Source: Flavobacterium salmonis (lineage in GTDB: Bacteria > Bacteroidota > Bacteroidia > Flavobacteriales > Flavobacteriaceae). Taken from it: 64,000 bases of DNA. Location: positions 43,781 through 107,780 of the forward strand of contig NZ_CAIJDP010000046.1 of assembly GCF_903819435.1 (NCBI RefSeq), in the 5' to 3' direction. The notes below the pieces were generated by a model. The model was not told the DNA's origin. It worked only from the letters and a program-made list of their open reading frames with translations, and ran no database searches. Shown here in pieces: positions 53,220 through 62,301 of the stretch (position 1 is the first letter of the stretch; each line of letters starts with the position of its first letter). The position numbers and the translations under genes are program-made.

Positions 53220-53519
53220 TTAGCCAAGCTGTTCCTGAACGATTCCAATAATGGTATTAGCATCCAATTCACCGGATTGTCTCCAGATCATTTGGCCTTC
53301 TTTATAGATCATCAGAGTTGGAAGTCCTTTAATTCGTAGAGCTTCTGCTAATTCCTGATTTTTATCAACATCTATTTTAATTACCTTGGCTTTATCACCA
53401 AGCGCTGCTGCTACATCCTTGATTACAGGATGCATAGAAACTGATGATTCGTTCCAGTCGGTGTAAAAATCTATTAACACTGGAACCTGAGCATTTATTA
53501 GTTCTCCAAATTTTGACAT
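53220..53519 (-). CDS. Thioredoxin-fold protein without active-site cysteines
   Basis: 99 residues, whole thioredoxin fold: VLIDFYTDW, AKVIKIDVDKNQELAEALRIKGLPTLMIYKEG with the cis-Pro, and GELDANTIIGIV. The active-site WCGPC is WNESS at residues 22-26, so both cysteines are lost (Asn23, Ser26) and there is no Cys in the protein. It cannot act as a disulphide reductase; a chaperone or binding role is likely. Confidence 0.9.
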   Translation of the reverse strand: MSKFGELINAQVPVLIDFYTDWNESSVSMHPVIKDVAAALGDKAKVIKIDVDKNQELAEALRIKGLPTLMIYKEGQMIWRQSGELDANTIIGIVQEQLG

Positions 53520-53592
53520 AAAACCAAAAATTTAAATTTTTAAATCTACTAAAAAGAGATTAACATTATACAAATGTAGCATTTTTACCGAA

Positions 53593-54828
53593 TTAAGCCA
53601 CATTGTTACCCTTTTTTAGTTCAATAACCGTGATTTCCGGCATAATACCAACACGCCCCGGATAGGCATGAAAACCAAATCCTCTGTTTACATAAATGTA
53701 CCTTCCTAAATTTTCGTAAAGCCCTGCCCATTGCTTGTAAATGTATTGTGCCAGACTCCATTTAAAATATCCTGGAATTTCAATACCAAATTGCATTCCA
53801 TGAGTATGTCCTGATAATGTTAAATGGAAGTTTTTAGGGTGGTTTTTAATTTCGGCCTCCCAATGGCTTGGATCGTGACTCATTAAGATTTTAAAATCAT
53901 TCTGAGCAACTTCTGCAGACGCTTTATTTAAGTCTCCGGCTTTCTTAAAATTCACCCCCCAGTTTTCTACTCCTATCAACGCCATTTTATCATTCCCTTT
54001 TTGAATATAAGTATGCTCGTTCAGCATTAATTTAAAACCAATTTGTCCGTACAGGTTTTTTATTTCCTGAAAATTTTCATCCTTTTGTTTCTCTGAAGGC
54101 CAGGTAACATATTCTCCATAATCATGATTTCCTAAGATCGAAAACTTGCCGTATTTGTACTCTTTTATCCGGTTAAAAGCATTGATCCAGGGATGCATTT
54201 CTTTAGCATGTGTATTAACAATGTCCCCGGTAAATAAAATCATGTCAGATTCCTGCTCGTTAATTAAATCGATAGCATAATTTATTTTTTCTGAATCGTC
54301 AAAACTCCCACTGTGAGCATCTGAGATCTGAGTAATTTTAAATCCATCAAAAGCATCCGGCAAATCAGGAAAAAAAATAGTTTGTTTAAAAACTTTAAAA
54401 TTATATTTTCCTTCAAAAATTCCGTAAATCAACGACAAAAAAGGAACTGCAGCCAATCCTAAAGCAATTTGACTAACAAACCTTCGTCTGTCCGGCATCA
54501 TTTCTTTTCGTGGTGCATTATACATGAAATAGTTTAAGATACTGGCGCCTATTCTAAAAATGTCTTCTCCAAACAAAATAAGCGTAATTACAATTTTAGG
54601 AACATAAACCAATAACATTAAACCCATTGTAAACATGGTATATTTGGTTTGCCCAACTGAACGGTCAAATTGCGTAAAAGAATAGATAATAAAAACTAAA
54701 AGTAATACACTGATTAGCTGATAAGCCATTAAAACCCATCGTAATTTGATTAAAGTGCGCAAGGCCTGGTAAGAATAGAACTCAATAAATAAAAAAAGAG
54801 CACACAGAATTATAAAACGAAGAATCAT
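53593..54828 (-). CDS. Membrane-anchored metallophosphoesterase
   Basis: 411 residues. Four hydrophobic segments occupy about 1-140, followed by a calcineurin-like phosphoesterase domain from about 155. Its five metal motifs are all present: ISDAHSGSF (with His instead of the usual second Asp-x-His spacing), FTGDIVN, LGNHDYG, MSHDP and SGHTHGMQ. Related YkuE/LpxH-type enzymes cleave phosphodiesters in lipids or nucleotides. The end VNRGFGFHAYPGRVGIMPEI is typical of the YkuE-like group. Transcribed alone toward the thioredoxin gene. Confidence 0.9.
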   Translation of the reverse strand: MILRFIILCALFLFIEFYSYQALRTLIKLRWVLMAYQLISVLLLVFIIYSFTQFDRSVGQTKYTMFTMGLMLLVYVPKIVITLILFGEDIFRIGASILNYFMYNAPRKEMMPDRRRFVSQIALGLAAVPFLSLIYGIFEGKYNFKVFKQTIFFPDLPDAFDGFKITQISDAHSGSFDDSEKINYAIDLINEQESDMILFTGDIVNTHAKEMHPWINAFNRIKEYKYGKFSILGNHDYGEYVTWPSEKQKDENFQEIKNLYGQIGFKLMLNEHTYIQKGNDKMALIGVENWGVNFKKAGDLNKASAEVAQNDFKILMSHDPSHWEAEIKNHPKNFHLTLSGHTHGMQFGIEIPGYFKWSLAQYIYKQWAGLYENLGRYIYVNRGFGFHAYPGRVGIMPEITVIELKKGNNVA

Positions 54829-54907
54829 TATTTACAGTTTTAAACAAAGTAACAAAGAATGAAAATTTTACCGCTTTCTATTATCAAAATTTTAACTCAA
54901 TAAACAG

Positions 54908-54938
54908 CAAAAAGCTGATGAATTACTCCATCAGCTTC
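54908..54938 (-). terminator. Terminator after the Lys-rich peptide gene
   Basis: AAGCTGATG-type stem pairing CATCAGCTT, with T5 in the minus direction. The terminator at 57411 uses the same AAGCTGATGA start. Confidence 0.7.
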
Positions 54939-55003
54939 CGCTACAATTTTTTTTTTTAACCTTTTATAATCCACAACAAAGTCTGACTTGCAAACTTTAC
55001 TGT

Positions 55004-55204
55004 TTACTTTTGAACTTTTGCAGCTTCTGGCTTAACAGCATTAGTTTCTGTTTTTTTGTCAGCTTTTGCTTTTTTATGTTCTTTCTTATTAGGCTTAGTA
55101 GCCTTAACTTCTTTTGATGCTGTTGTTTGAGCAGGAGTTGTTTGGGCATTTACCATTGCAGCTGTTCCTATAACAAACACTGCAAACATTACTAACTTTT
55201 TCAT
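55004..55204 (-). CDS. Small exported Lys/Ala-rich protein (paralogue 1)
   Basis: 66 residues; signal peptide to about residue 20 (AAMVNAQ) and a mature part of about 46 residues in which Lys, Ala, Thr and Glu predominate (KPNKKEHKKAKADKK). Strongly basic and probably disordered. Paralogues lie at 57521 and 57804, on both sides of a two-component system. Its promoter shares a direct repeat and -7 box with that of the third copy. Unrecognised; binding to envelope polyanions or antimicrobial-peptide defence are possibilities. Confidence 0.7.
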   Translation of the reverse strand: MKKLVMFAVFVIGTAAMVNAQTTPAQTTASKEVKATKPNKKEHKKAKADKKTETNAVKPEAAKVQK

Positions 55205-55247
55205 AATTGTCTATTTGTTTAATTTGTATTGTTTCATTTATTTGATT

Positions 55248-55285
55248 CAAAGATAGAATCGCTAAATGAAGACAAAATGAAGATT
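55248..55285 (-). promoter_or_regulatory. Promoter with OmpR-type direct repeat, copy 1
   Basis: On the minus strand: TCTTCAT-TTTG-TCTTCAT, then 10 bases, then the -7 box TATCTTTG (TAnnTTTG). The plus-strand block at 55264-55283 is identical over 20 bases to that at 58061-58080, and spacing to box and to the start codon is the same in both. Confidence 0.72.
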
Positions 55286-55304
55286 GAGGTTTTCAGGAAA
55301 AAAA

Positions 55305-56648
55305 TTAACTTTTAATTTTATCTTCAGTTTCGGAAAACAATAAAGTGAATGTTGTTCTCTTATTTAAAATAGAGAAAATCTTAATTTCAATATGATGAAA
55401 AACAGCGATACTTTTAGCAATAGCCAATCCAAGTCCCTGTCCTTCCTGATCAGAACTCACTCTTGCAAATCGGTTAAAAATATTCTCGATTTGAGATTCA
55501 CTTAACCCAATACCGGAATCTTCTATCGCAATAAAATATTGATTGTTTAAAAAACCATCAGAAACCATAATGCTTCCATTAGTTTTATTATACTTTATGG
55601 CGTTTGTAACCAAATTATAAAACAGGATATGAATTAAGGTTTTATTTCCTGTAAAAGAAAAATCATCTTTCATTTTATTGACAAACGCAATTCTTTTATC
55701 ATCAATTCGATCCTGAAGATCTTCTTTCAGATCATTAATTATTTCCTTAAAATTAATGTGTTCATTTGATTCGTATTGGTTATTTTCAATTCTTGAAATC
55801 AGTAATAAATTATTGATAATTTTTTTTAACATGTCTAACGTTTTCAAAGAACCTGCAATTTTATCAATGGCATTGTCATCTAAAGATTCATTTTGCAGCA
55901 AATTTTCCAGTTTATTTTTTAATAAAGCAATTGGCGTTAAAAGCTCGTGGGAAACATTCGAAATAAATTGTTTTTCTTTTTTAAAAACTTCAGCGATACG
56001 ATCCATCATTTGATTCAAAACAAAATCAAGTTCTTTAAAATCTCTGGATTTTGCATTAATAGGCGTGTGATCAAAAGCTTCCGGTTCGTTGACACGCCTT
56101 ATTTTAGTATCAATAATTTTATAAAAAGGCTTCAGTAAATATTCGATATAAACGGTATCCGCCAAAAAAGTAATCAAAAGAATAACAACCAAAACGATAA
56201 TAATAAAAAGCCTAACACTAAACGTAAGGTCGTTTACTTCGCTGAGACTACTTCCAATTTCAAGCTGATAATCCTGATTTCCATAAGTAAAATGATATTG
56301 CAGAATTCTATATTCATTTTCTTCTCCTTCTATAATTCGGTTATCATTACTAAAAGTTGTTTTTTTCTGACTGGGTTTTGAAGACAATCTGGAAAGAACC
56401 AAAAACTCGCTGTGTAAAGTAGTAAACTGCGAATATGTTTCGGTCGAATCATCTGAATTTTCTATAAGATCATTAATTTCCTTTTGATTGAGGAGGTCAA
56501 TAAATTTTTTCTTTTTTTCGATCAATCCATTATTTATGTGCCGATACACAACATTTTCAACCAAAATGGGCAGCATTAACCACAAAACCAAAATAACCAA
56601 CAGTCTTGTCAGTGCATTAAAAATGGCTAATTGATGTTTTATTTTCAC
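55305..56648 (-). CDS. Two-component sensor histidine kinase
   Basis: 447 residues. Membrane helices at about 8-31 and 143-163 enclose a periplasmic sensing domain of about 110 residues with no obvious family. HisKA has the phospho-acceptor His234 in FISNVSHELLTPI; the catalytic domain shows N box LVTNAIKYN, G1 IEDSGIGLS and G2 GQGLGLAIA. It follows the response regulator gene by 10 bp in the same operon (regulator first). Probable stimulus is an envelope or antimicrobial condition, judged only from the flanking basic peptide genes. Confidence 0.93.
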   Translation of the reverse strand: MKIKHQLAIFNALTRLLVILVLWLMLPILVENVVYRHINNGLIEKKKKFIDLLNQKEINDLIENSDDSTETYSQFTTLHSEFLVLSRLSSKPSQKKTTFSNDNRIIEGEENEYRILQYHFTYGNQDYQLEIGSSLSEVNDLTFSVRLFIIIVLVVILLITFLADTVYIEYLLKPFYKIIDTKIRRVNEPEAFDHTPINAKSRDFKELDFVLNQMMDRIAEVFKKEKQFISNVSHELLTPIALLKNKLENLLQNESLDDNAIDKIAGSLKTLDMLKKIINNLLLISRIENNQYESNEHINFKEIINDLKEDLQDRIDDKRIAFVNKMKDDFSFTGNKTLIHILFYNLVTNAIKYNKTNGSIMVSDGFLNNQYFIAIEDSGIGLSESQIENIFNRFARVSSDQEGQGLGLAIAKSIAVFHHIEIKIFSILNKRTTFTLLFSETEDKIKS

Positions 56649-56658
56649 AAAAAATTAT

Positions 56659-57333
56659 TTATTCATTAATTCTATACCCAACATTGCGAACTGTTTCGAA
56701 CCAATCTATCGAATTGTGCTTGTTCAATTTCTTTCTGAGATTTCGTACATGAACGTCAATAAAATTCGAATCTGAATTTACCTCCAAAATGTCTCCCCAA
56801 ATATGTTCCGTTAATTGTAGTCTTGTAATTACCCGATTTTTATTTAAAACCAAATATTGAAAAATATCAAACTCTTTTTTGGTAAGGTTTATTGGTGTTT
56901 CGTTGTAGCTTACTTTGTAATCCTGAAGCTGAAGTATAAATCCGTGGATGCTTAAATTATTTAAAGTAAAACCATGAATTCTTCGAATAACAGCAAATAA
57001 CCTGGCTGCCAATTCTGTCAACGCAAAAGGTTTTGTCAAATAATCATCAGCACCAAGGTGAAGACCATTGATTCTGTCATCTAATTCTCCACGTGCAGTA
57101 ATTACAATCACGGCTATTTTTGATTTTGTTTTTCGAATGGCTTTCAAAACCTCAAAACCATCACCGTCAGGCAATCCTAAATCCAGGAGCATTGCATCAT
57201 AATCATTACTGCCAAATTCCTCCAATGCATCTTCGCAATTATTTGCAATTTTACAGATATATCCTGTAGTACAAAGAAAGTCGTAAACTTCTCCGGCAAG
57301 CTCTTTATTATCCTCAACAATCAAAACATTCAT
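56659..57333 (-). CDS. OmpR-family response regulator
   Basis: 224 residues. The receiver domain has phospho-acceptor Asp51 in LLDLGLPDGDG, acidic pocket EDN at 7-9 and Lys100 in LTKPF. The OmpR-type winged helix fills about 130-224 (LTKKEFDIFQYLVLNKN, LQLTEHIWGD, FIDVHVRNLRKKL, VRNVGYRI). It is translated before the kinase. Likely targets are the two promoters with TCTTCAT direct repeats at 55248 and 58045, whose 11-bp period suits an OmpR-type dimer. I see no such repeat before its own gene. Confidence 0.95.
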   Translation of the reverse strand: MNVLIVEDNKELAGEVYDFLCTTGYICKIANNCEDALEEFGSNDYDAMLLDLGLPDGDGFEVLKAIRKTKSKIAVIVITARGELDDRINGLHLGADDYLTKPFALTELAARLFAVIRRIHGFTLNNLSIHGFILQLQDYKVSYNETPINLTKKEFDIFQYLVLNKNRVITRLQLTEHIWGDILEVNSDSNFIDVHVRNLRKKLNKHNSIDWFETVRNVGYRINE

Positions 57334-57410
57334 AAAAACAACAATTTAAGCACAACTAAAATTAATCAATTATAAAAAGTCCTGTCGCGCATTATTAAAA
57401 AATTAACGAA

Positions 57411-57443
57411 TGAAAAAAAGCTGACAAATTTCTTCATCAGCTT
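57411..57443 (-). terminator. Terminator after the Lys-rich peptide pair
   Basis: In the minus direction AAGCTGA-(loop of about 12)-TCAGCTT followed by T7; the gap 57334-57520 contains nothing else beyond the regulator promoter. Confidence 0.78.
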
Positions 57444-57520
57444 CTTCAATCGCATTCTTATAATCATTATTCCTGTTTTGCCTCCGTTACAATAGTTCGA
57501 AAACAAAACAAAAGCAATTC

Positions 57521-57754
57521 TTATTTTTTCACGCTGGCTGCTTCTTCTTTTGAAGCTTCAGCTTTTGCTTTTTTATTCGCTTTATGATTATGGTGTTTTG
57601 TTACTTTCACCTCTTTGGCCGGAGTTGCCTGCGTTGGAGTTGTTTGCGCACTAACCATTACACTTGTTCCCAGAACAGCTGCTAAAACAATCAATAAATT
57701 TTTACTCAGACTAAGTGTGTTGCTTTTTTTGTTTTCGTGAATCTGTGATTTCAT
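57521..57754 (-). CDS. Small exported Lys/Ala-rich protein (paralogue 2)
   Basis: 77 residues with an extended N-terminus before the signal peptide core (LLIVLAAVLGTSVMVSAQ). The mature part is KVTKHHNHKANKKAKAEASK-rich and includes a His cluster absent from the other two, which could bind metal. It follows paralogue 3 by 49 bp on the same strand with no promoter repeat of its own, so the two form a unit. Function unknown. Confidence 0.7.
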   Translation of the reverse strand: MKSQIHENKKSNTLSLSKNLLIVLAAVLGTSVMVSAQTTPTQATPAKEVKVTKHHNHKANKKAKAEASKEEAASVKK

Positions 57755-57803
57755 GATTTCTTAAGTTTTAAATTAATTACCTTTTATTCTAAATTACTTT
57801 TTG

Positions 57804-58001
57804 TTATTTTTTTACTTTTGCTGTTTCTGCTTTCGGAGCTTCACTTTTTTCTGATTTTGCTTTTTTCTCAGATTTGTGTTTCGGATGTTTTGTTGCTTTT
57901 ACTTCTTTTGCAGAAACTACTTTACCTTCTTTTGCTGGAAATGCGCTAACCATTGCACTTGTTCCTAAAACTGCTACTAATAACATCAATAAATTTCTCA
58001 T
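57804..58001 (-). CDS. Small exported Lys/Ala-rich protein (paralogue 3)
   Basis: 65 residues, signal peptide core LLMLLVAVLGTSAMVSA; the mature portion (ATKHPKHKSEKKAKSEKSE) is basic and repetitive. First gene of the pair with paralogue 2, behind the second copy of the TCTTCAT direct-repeat promoter. Very likely regulated together with paralogue 1 at 55004. Confidence 0.7.
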   Translation of the reverse strand: MRNLLMLLVAVLGTSAMVSAFPAKEGKVVSAKEVKATKHPKHKSEKKAKSEKSEAPKAETAKVKK

Positions 58002-58044
58002 GATTTCTAAGTATTTAAATTAATAATATTTATTTTTTACACTC

Positions 58045-58082
58045 CAAAATTACCTCTGTAAAATGAAGACAAAATGAAGAAA
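58045..58082 (-). promoter_or_regulatory. Promoter with OmpR-type direct repeat, copy 2
   Basis: Same layout as 55248: TCTTCAT-TTTG-TCTTCAT, 10 bases, -7 box TAATTTTG. The block starts 60 bp upstream of the start codon in both promoters. Confidence 0.72.
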
Positions 58083-58268
58083 GTACTGATCAATAAAATT
58101 TTAACTTGATATTAACTTAAGCTTTTTCATTGTACAACATCTGGAAGTTCATGAACCTCCTGTTTAATTAAAAAAACATCTGATTAAACTGTCACAAATA
58201 TTTAAATTCATAAAACAGAATCATTTTTAAAACCCAATTGTTTATTTTTACAGACTAATATTTTTTTT

Positions 58269-61112
58269 ATGTCAACTCAAAAACGCCTTTTTCTTTTAGA
58301 TGCCTACGCTTTAATTTTTCGTGGTTATTATGCTTTTATAAAAAATCCGAGAATCAATTCAAAAGGGATGGACACATCTGCTATTATGGGTTTTATGAAT
58401 TCCCTTTTGGATGTTATTAAAAGAGAAAAACCAGATCATTTGGCTGTTGCTTTTGATAAAGAAGGGAGCCAGGTAAGAACCGAAATGTACTCAGATTATA
58501 AAGCAAACCGCGATGCTACTCCTGAGGCAATCAAAATTGCGATTCCCTATATTCAGGATTTACTAAAAGCCATGCATATTCCAATTATTGAAATTGCAGG
58601 CTGTGAAGCAGATGATTTAATTGGAACAATTGCCAAACAAGCCGAAAAACAAAACTATAAAGTTTTTATGGTAACGCCCGATAAGGATTTTGCCCAATTG
58701 GTTTCTGAAAACATATTCATGTATAAACCAGCCCGAATGGGTAACGGGATTGAGATTTGGGGGATACCAGAGGTTTTGGCAAAATTTGAAATTGAAAGAC
58801 CAGAGCAGGTAATTGACTTTCTTGGTATGATGGGAGACGCCGTAGACAATATTCCGGGATTACCGGGCGTAGGTGAAGTTACAGCCAAAAAATTTCTTAA
58901 AGAATTTGGCACAATGGAAAATCTTCTTGAAAATACTCATTTGCTAAAAGGCAAAATGAAAGAAAATATCGAGGCTAATAAAGACAAGGGGATTTTATCT
59001 AAAAAACTGGCAACTATTATCTGCGACTGTGATGTGATTTTTAATGAAGATGACTACGAACTTTCGCGTCCCGACATTGAGAAAACCGATGCTATTTTTC
59101 AGGAACTGGAATTTAGAAGAATGGCAGAACAATTTGACAATTTATTTAAAGTAGGAGGAGGGAATGAATTAGCCGAAAATAATGCTCCGGATGCTAAATT
59201 ATATAAAAAGCCTCAGCCTAAAAATGAGGATCAATTTGATCTTTTTGGAGGAGGAACAACTGAAGAAAATCCTGAAGCAGCAAGAGCTTCATTTTACAAT
59301 ACTTTAGAAAATACACCTCACTCGTATCAGGCAATTGAAGGAGATTTAGGAATTAAGTTGCTTTTACAAAATCTGCAAAAACAAATTTCGGTTTGTTTTG
59401 ATACGGAAACTACAGGTTTGGATGCTTTGCATGCTGAGTTGGTTGGAATTTCCTTCTCCTATGAAAAAGGAAAGGGATATTATGTCCCGTTTCCGGAAAG
59501 TCAGGAAGAAGCTCAGGTTTTGATAGACAAATTCAGACCCTTTTTTGAGAATGAAAACATCGAGAAAATAGGTCAGAATTTAAAATATGATTTAAAAATT
59601 CTTTCTAATTATGACATTACAGTAAAAGGAAAACTTTTTGACACCATGATAGCGCATTACCTGATCAATCCTGATATGCGTCATAATATGGATATTTTAG
59701 CCGAAACGTATTTAAAATATTCGCCAAAATCAATCGAAACCTTAATTGGGAAAAAAGGTAAAAATCAGATTTCGATGCGCGATGTTGCACTTGAAGAAAT
59801 TAAGGAATACGCAGCTGAAGATGCTGATATTACATTACAATTAAAAGAGATTTTTACAGAAGAATTAGATAAAACAGAAACTAAAAAGCTTTTTGAAGAC
59901 ATCGAGATTCCGTTAGTAAGTGTTTTGGCTGCTATGGAAACAGAAGGAATTCGTTTAGATGTTGAGTTTTTAAGTGCCATGTCAAAAGAAATGGATGTTG
60001 AAATTAAAACTTTAGAACAAAATATTTACGAAATAGCTGGCGAGAAATTTAATTTGGCTTCACCGAAACAATTAGGTGATATCTTATTTGATAAACTTAA
60101 AATTGGTGGTGCTAAACAAAAGAAAACCAAAACCGGTCAATATGCTACCGGTGAAGAAGTTTTGACGTACTTAGCAAATGACAACCCAATCGTAAAAGAA
60201 ATTTTAGACTGGCGACAGATGGTGAAATTACAAAGCACTTATATTTTGGCTTTGCCAGAACAAGTTGATAAAAAAACTTTACGTGTTCATACTGATTATA
60301 TGCAGACAGTTGCTGCAACAGGTCGTTTGAGTTCTAATAATCCAAACTTGCAAAATATTCCGATTCGTACCGAGAGAGGCCGTCAGATCCGTAAAGCTTT
60401 TGTGGCACGCGATGAAAACCACACTTTAATTTCTGCCGATTACTCCCAGATAGAATTAAGAATCATTGCCGCCTTAAGTGGTGAAGAAAACATGATTAAA
60501 GCATTTCAGGACGGAGAAGATATTCACAAGGCAACAGCGGCAAAAGTTTTTAATGTGCCGTTGGATGAAGTTTCCCGTGAACAGAGAAGCAATGCCAAAA
60601 CTGTAAACTTTGGAATTATATATGGCGTTTCAGCTTTTGGATTAAGCAATCAGACTTCATTATCAAGAAGCGAAAGTGCTGCTTTGATTGAAGCTTATTA
60701 CAATACTTATCCAAGATTAAAATCATACATCTCAGACCAGGTAGAATTTGCCCGCGAAAACGGATATGTTCAAACTATTTTGGGACGCCGCCGTTATTTA
60801 AAAGATATTAATTCAGCTAACGCCGTAGTAAGAAGCGCTGCAGAAAGAAATGCTGTTAACGCTCCAATTCAGGGAAGTGCTGCGGATGTGATTAAAATTG
60901 CGATGATCAACATTCATAAAAAACTTCAGGAAGAAAATTGGAAATCAAAAATGTTGCTTCAGGTACATGATGAGCTTGTATTTGATGTTCATAATGACGA
61001 ATTAGAAAAAATTCAACCCATGATTAAGCACGAAATGGAAAATGCTTTTAAAATGGCCGTTCCTTTAGAAGTTGAACTTGGTTTGGGTAAAGACTGGCTG
61101 GAAGCTCACTAG
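58269..61112 (+). CDS. polA: DNA polymerase I
   Basis: 947 residues, full-length polymerase I. The 5'-3' exonuclease domain covers about 1-290 (LLDAYALIFRGYYAF, GCEADDLIGTIA, TPDKDFAQLV, DNIPGLPGVG). The 3'-5' proofreading domain is intact, with CFDTETTGLD near 377-386 and YAAEDADIT. Polymerase motifs: motif A ADYSQIELRI near 723, the O helix RSNAKTVNFGIIYG, and motif C VHDELVF near 899-905. Acts in Okazaki fragment processing and excision repair. Stands alone, convergent with nothing, and ends in a hairpin. Confidence 0.98.
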   Translation: MSTQKRLFLLDAYALIFRGYYAFIKNPRINSKGMDTSAIMGFMNSLLDVIKREKPDHLAVAFDKEGSQVRTEMYSDYKANRDATPEAIKIAIPYIQDLLKAMHIPIIEIAGCEADDLIGTIAKQAEKQNYKVFMVTPDKDFAQLVSENIFMYKPARMGNGIEIWGIPEVLAKFEIERPEQVIDFLGMMGDAVDNIPGLPGVGEVTAKKFLKEFGTMENLLENTHLLKGKMKENIEANKDKGILSKKLATIICDCDVIFNEDDYELSRPDIEKTDAIFQELEFRRMAEQFDNLFKVGGGNELAENNAPDAKLYKKPQPKNEDQFDLFGGGTTEENPEAARASFYNTLENTPHSYQAIEGDLGIKLLLQNLQKQISVCFDTETTGLDALHAELVGISFSYEKGKGYYVPFPESQEEAQVLIDKFRPFFENENIEKIGQNLKYDLKILSNYDITVKGKLFDTMIAHYLINPDMRHNMDILAETYLKYSPKSIETLIGKKGKNQISMRDVALEEIKEYAAEDADITLQLKEIFTEELDKTETKKLFEDIEIPLVSVLAAMETEGIRLDVEFLSAMSKEMDVEIKTLEQNIYEIAGEKFNLASPKQLGDILFDKLKIGGAKQKKTKTGQYATGEEVLTYLANDNPIVKEILDWRQMVKLQSTYILALPEQVDKKTLRVHTDYMQTVAATGRLSSNNPNLQNIPIRTERGRQIRKAFVARDENHTLISADYSQIELRIIAALSGEENMIKAFQDGEDIHKATAAKVFNVPLDEVSREQRSNAKTVNFGIIYGVSAFGLSNQTSLSRSESAALIEAYYNTYPRLKSYISDQVEFARENGYVQTILGRRRYLKDINSANAVVRSAAERNAVNAPIQGSAADVIKIAMINIHKKLQEENWKSKMLLQVHDELVFDVHNDELEKIQPMIKHEMENAFKMAVPLEVELGLGKDWLEAH

Positions 61113-61235
61113 AAAATAACAGTGATAAATTTGTTTTTCAGATGGAGGGTATTTGTTTAAGAAAATCTAATAAGCAAATTTTTCGAGAAGGTAATTACCA
61201 TATAAAGTTTTCTAAAAAAAAAATATTTTAAAGAT

Positions 61236-61274
61236 AACAAGCAATGTCCTGAGATTTCAGGACGTTGCTTGTTT
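61236..61274 (+). terminator. Hairpin after polA, probable terminator
   Basis: AACAAGCAATGTCCTGA pairs with its complement through 17 positions with one wobble; short T tract follows. Lies 124 bp after the stop codon and 84 bp before the IS200-type gene. Confidence 0.7.
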
Positions 61275-61316
61275 TATAAAAGCTAATCCCAAATTTTTAA
61301 TCTCTAAGGGTTTAAT

Positions 61317-61832
61317 TCCCCGAAGCTCTGCTTCGTTTTTTTTCTTATTATTTTTATGTGAGTGAGTATATCCATAAGAGCCATAATGTTTCTGTTTTGT
61401 TGTATCATTTTGTTTGTCCAGCAAAATATAGGCTTGTTGTTTTTAGTTCAGCTGTAGAGAAGACGTTGAAAGATATTTGTTTGGAAATCGCTAAGCGTTA
61501 TGACATATCGTTTATAGAGATTGGCACTGACCAAGATCATGTTGATTTTCTGATTCAAAGTGTTCCGACAGAGAGTCCGACAAAAATTATCATGACAGTA
61601 AAGAGTATTACTGCAAAAGAAATCTTTAAGTTTCATCCAGAAGTAAAGCAGAAATTATGGGGAGGTGAATTTTGGTCTAAAGGTTATTATGTAAATACAG
61701 TTGGTCGTCATGTAGATGAAAATACGATTCAAATTTATGTGAAATCACAAGGTAAAGAGAAAGAATACAAGAAATTACATTCTCAACAGCTCTCGTTGTT
61801 CTAATACCTCGGTGGCTCTGCCCCGAGGTAGT
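61317..61832 (+). mobile_element. IS200-type insertion element
   Basis: A single transposase gene flanked by small subterminal hairpins: CCCCGAAGCTCTGCTTCG at the left and CCTCGG-(TGGCTCTGC)-CCCGAGG at the right, the imperfect palindromes recognised by IS200/IS605 transposases. No TnpB gene. Exact ends not determined. Confidence 0.7.
61358..61804 (+). CDS. tnpA: IS200-family transposase (TnpA), HUH motif altered
   Basis: 148 residues from a GTG start (the ATG two bases upstream is out of frame and stops at once). IS200-type Y1 transposase with VLLYHFVCPAKYR, WGGEFWSKGYY and catalytic Tyr127 in IQIYVKSQG. The HUH metal motif reads His61-Val62-Asp63 in DHVDFL; family members normally have His at 63. 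One base change from CAT to GAT explains it. It may be inactive or depend on another copy for movement. Confidence 0.88.
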   Translation: MSEYIHKSHNVSVLLYHFVCPAKYRLVVFSSAVEKTLKDICLEIAKRYDISFIEIGTDQDHVDFLIQSVPTESPTKIIMTVKSITAKEIFKFHPEVKQKLWGGEFWSKGYYVNTVGRHVDENTIQIYVKSQGKEKEYKKLHSQQLSLF

Positions 61833-62055
61833 TTATTTGAGAAGATAACTTTTAATTACCAGTCAATCTTAAACTATTTTGAAATACTTCGGCAGAATCT
61901 TTCAATGCAAAAATAAAAGCATTTAGAGCGCAGTTCAGAGGAGTAAGGAATGTAGAGTTTTTCCTTTTTAGACTAACTAAAATTTATGCATAAATTTTTA
62001 TAAATCCACAGGTTTTTGTATTGATCCCAAAGGTCGAATGAAAATATAAAGTATA

Positions 62056-62127
62056 AAAAAAACTCCTTAATTTCTTAAGGAATTTCTTGGTGGGCTGTCA
62101 GGGATCACAGTCGAACACCTTGTGCCA
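62056..62127 (-). other. Decayed tRNA 3'-end-like sequence with terminator
   Basis: On the minus strand, AGGTGTTCGACT then GACAGCCCACCA looks like the T arm, acceptor and CCA of a tRNA or tmRNA, followed by a stem TTCCTTAA / TTAAGGAg and T8. There is no 5' half. Similar fragments lie at 62302 and 62391. The 785-bp stretch 61805-62589 contains only these fragments and the IS right end. Could be scars of integration at a tRNA gene. Confidence 0.4.
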
Positions 62128-62301
62128 ATTCTAACGCTATTCAACTCATTTTAAAATTTATAATAAATTGATTTACAGTATTTTGATAAATCTATATAGC
62201 ACTATTCAGTTTGTGTAAGCAAAAAATTATAGATAATCATTTTACTTAGGGGTCTGCTTATTTTATTATTAAATAAACCAAAAGTGGTCTATATTTAATC
62301 T

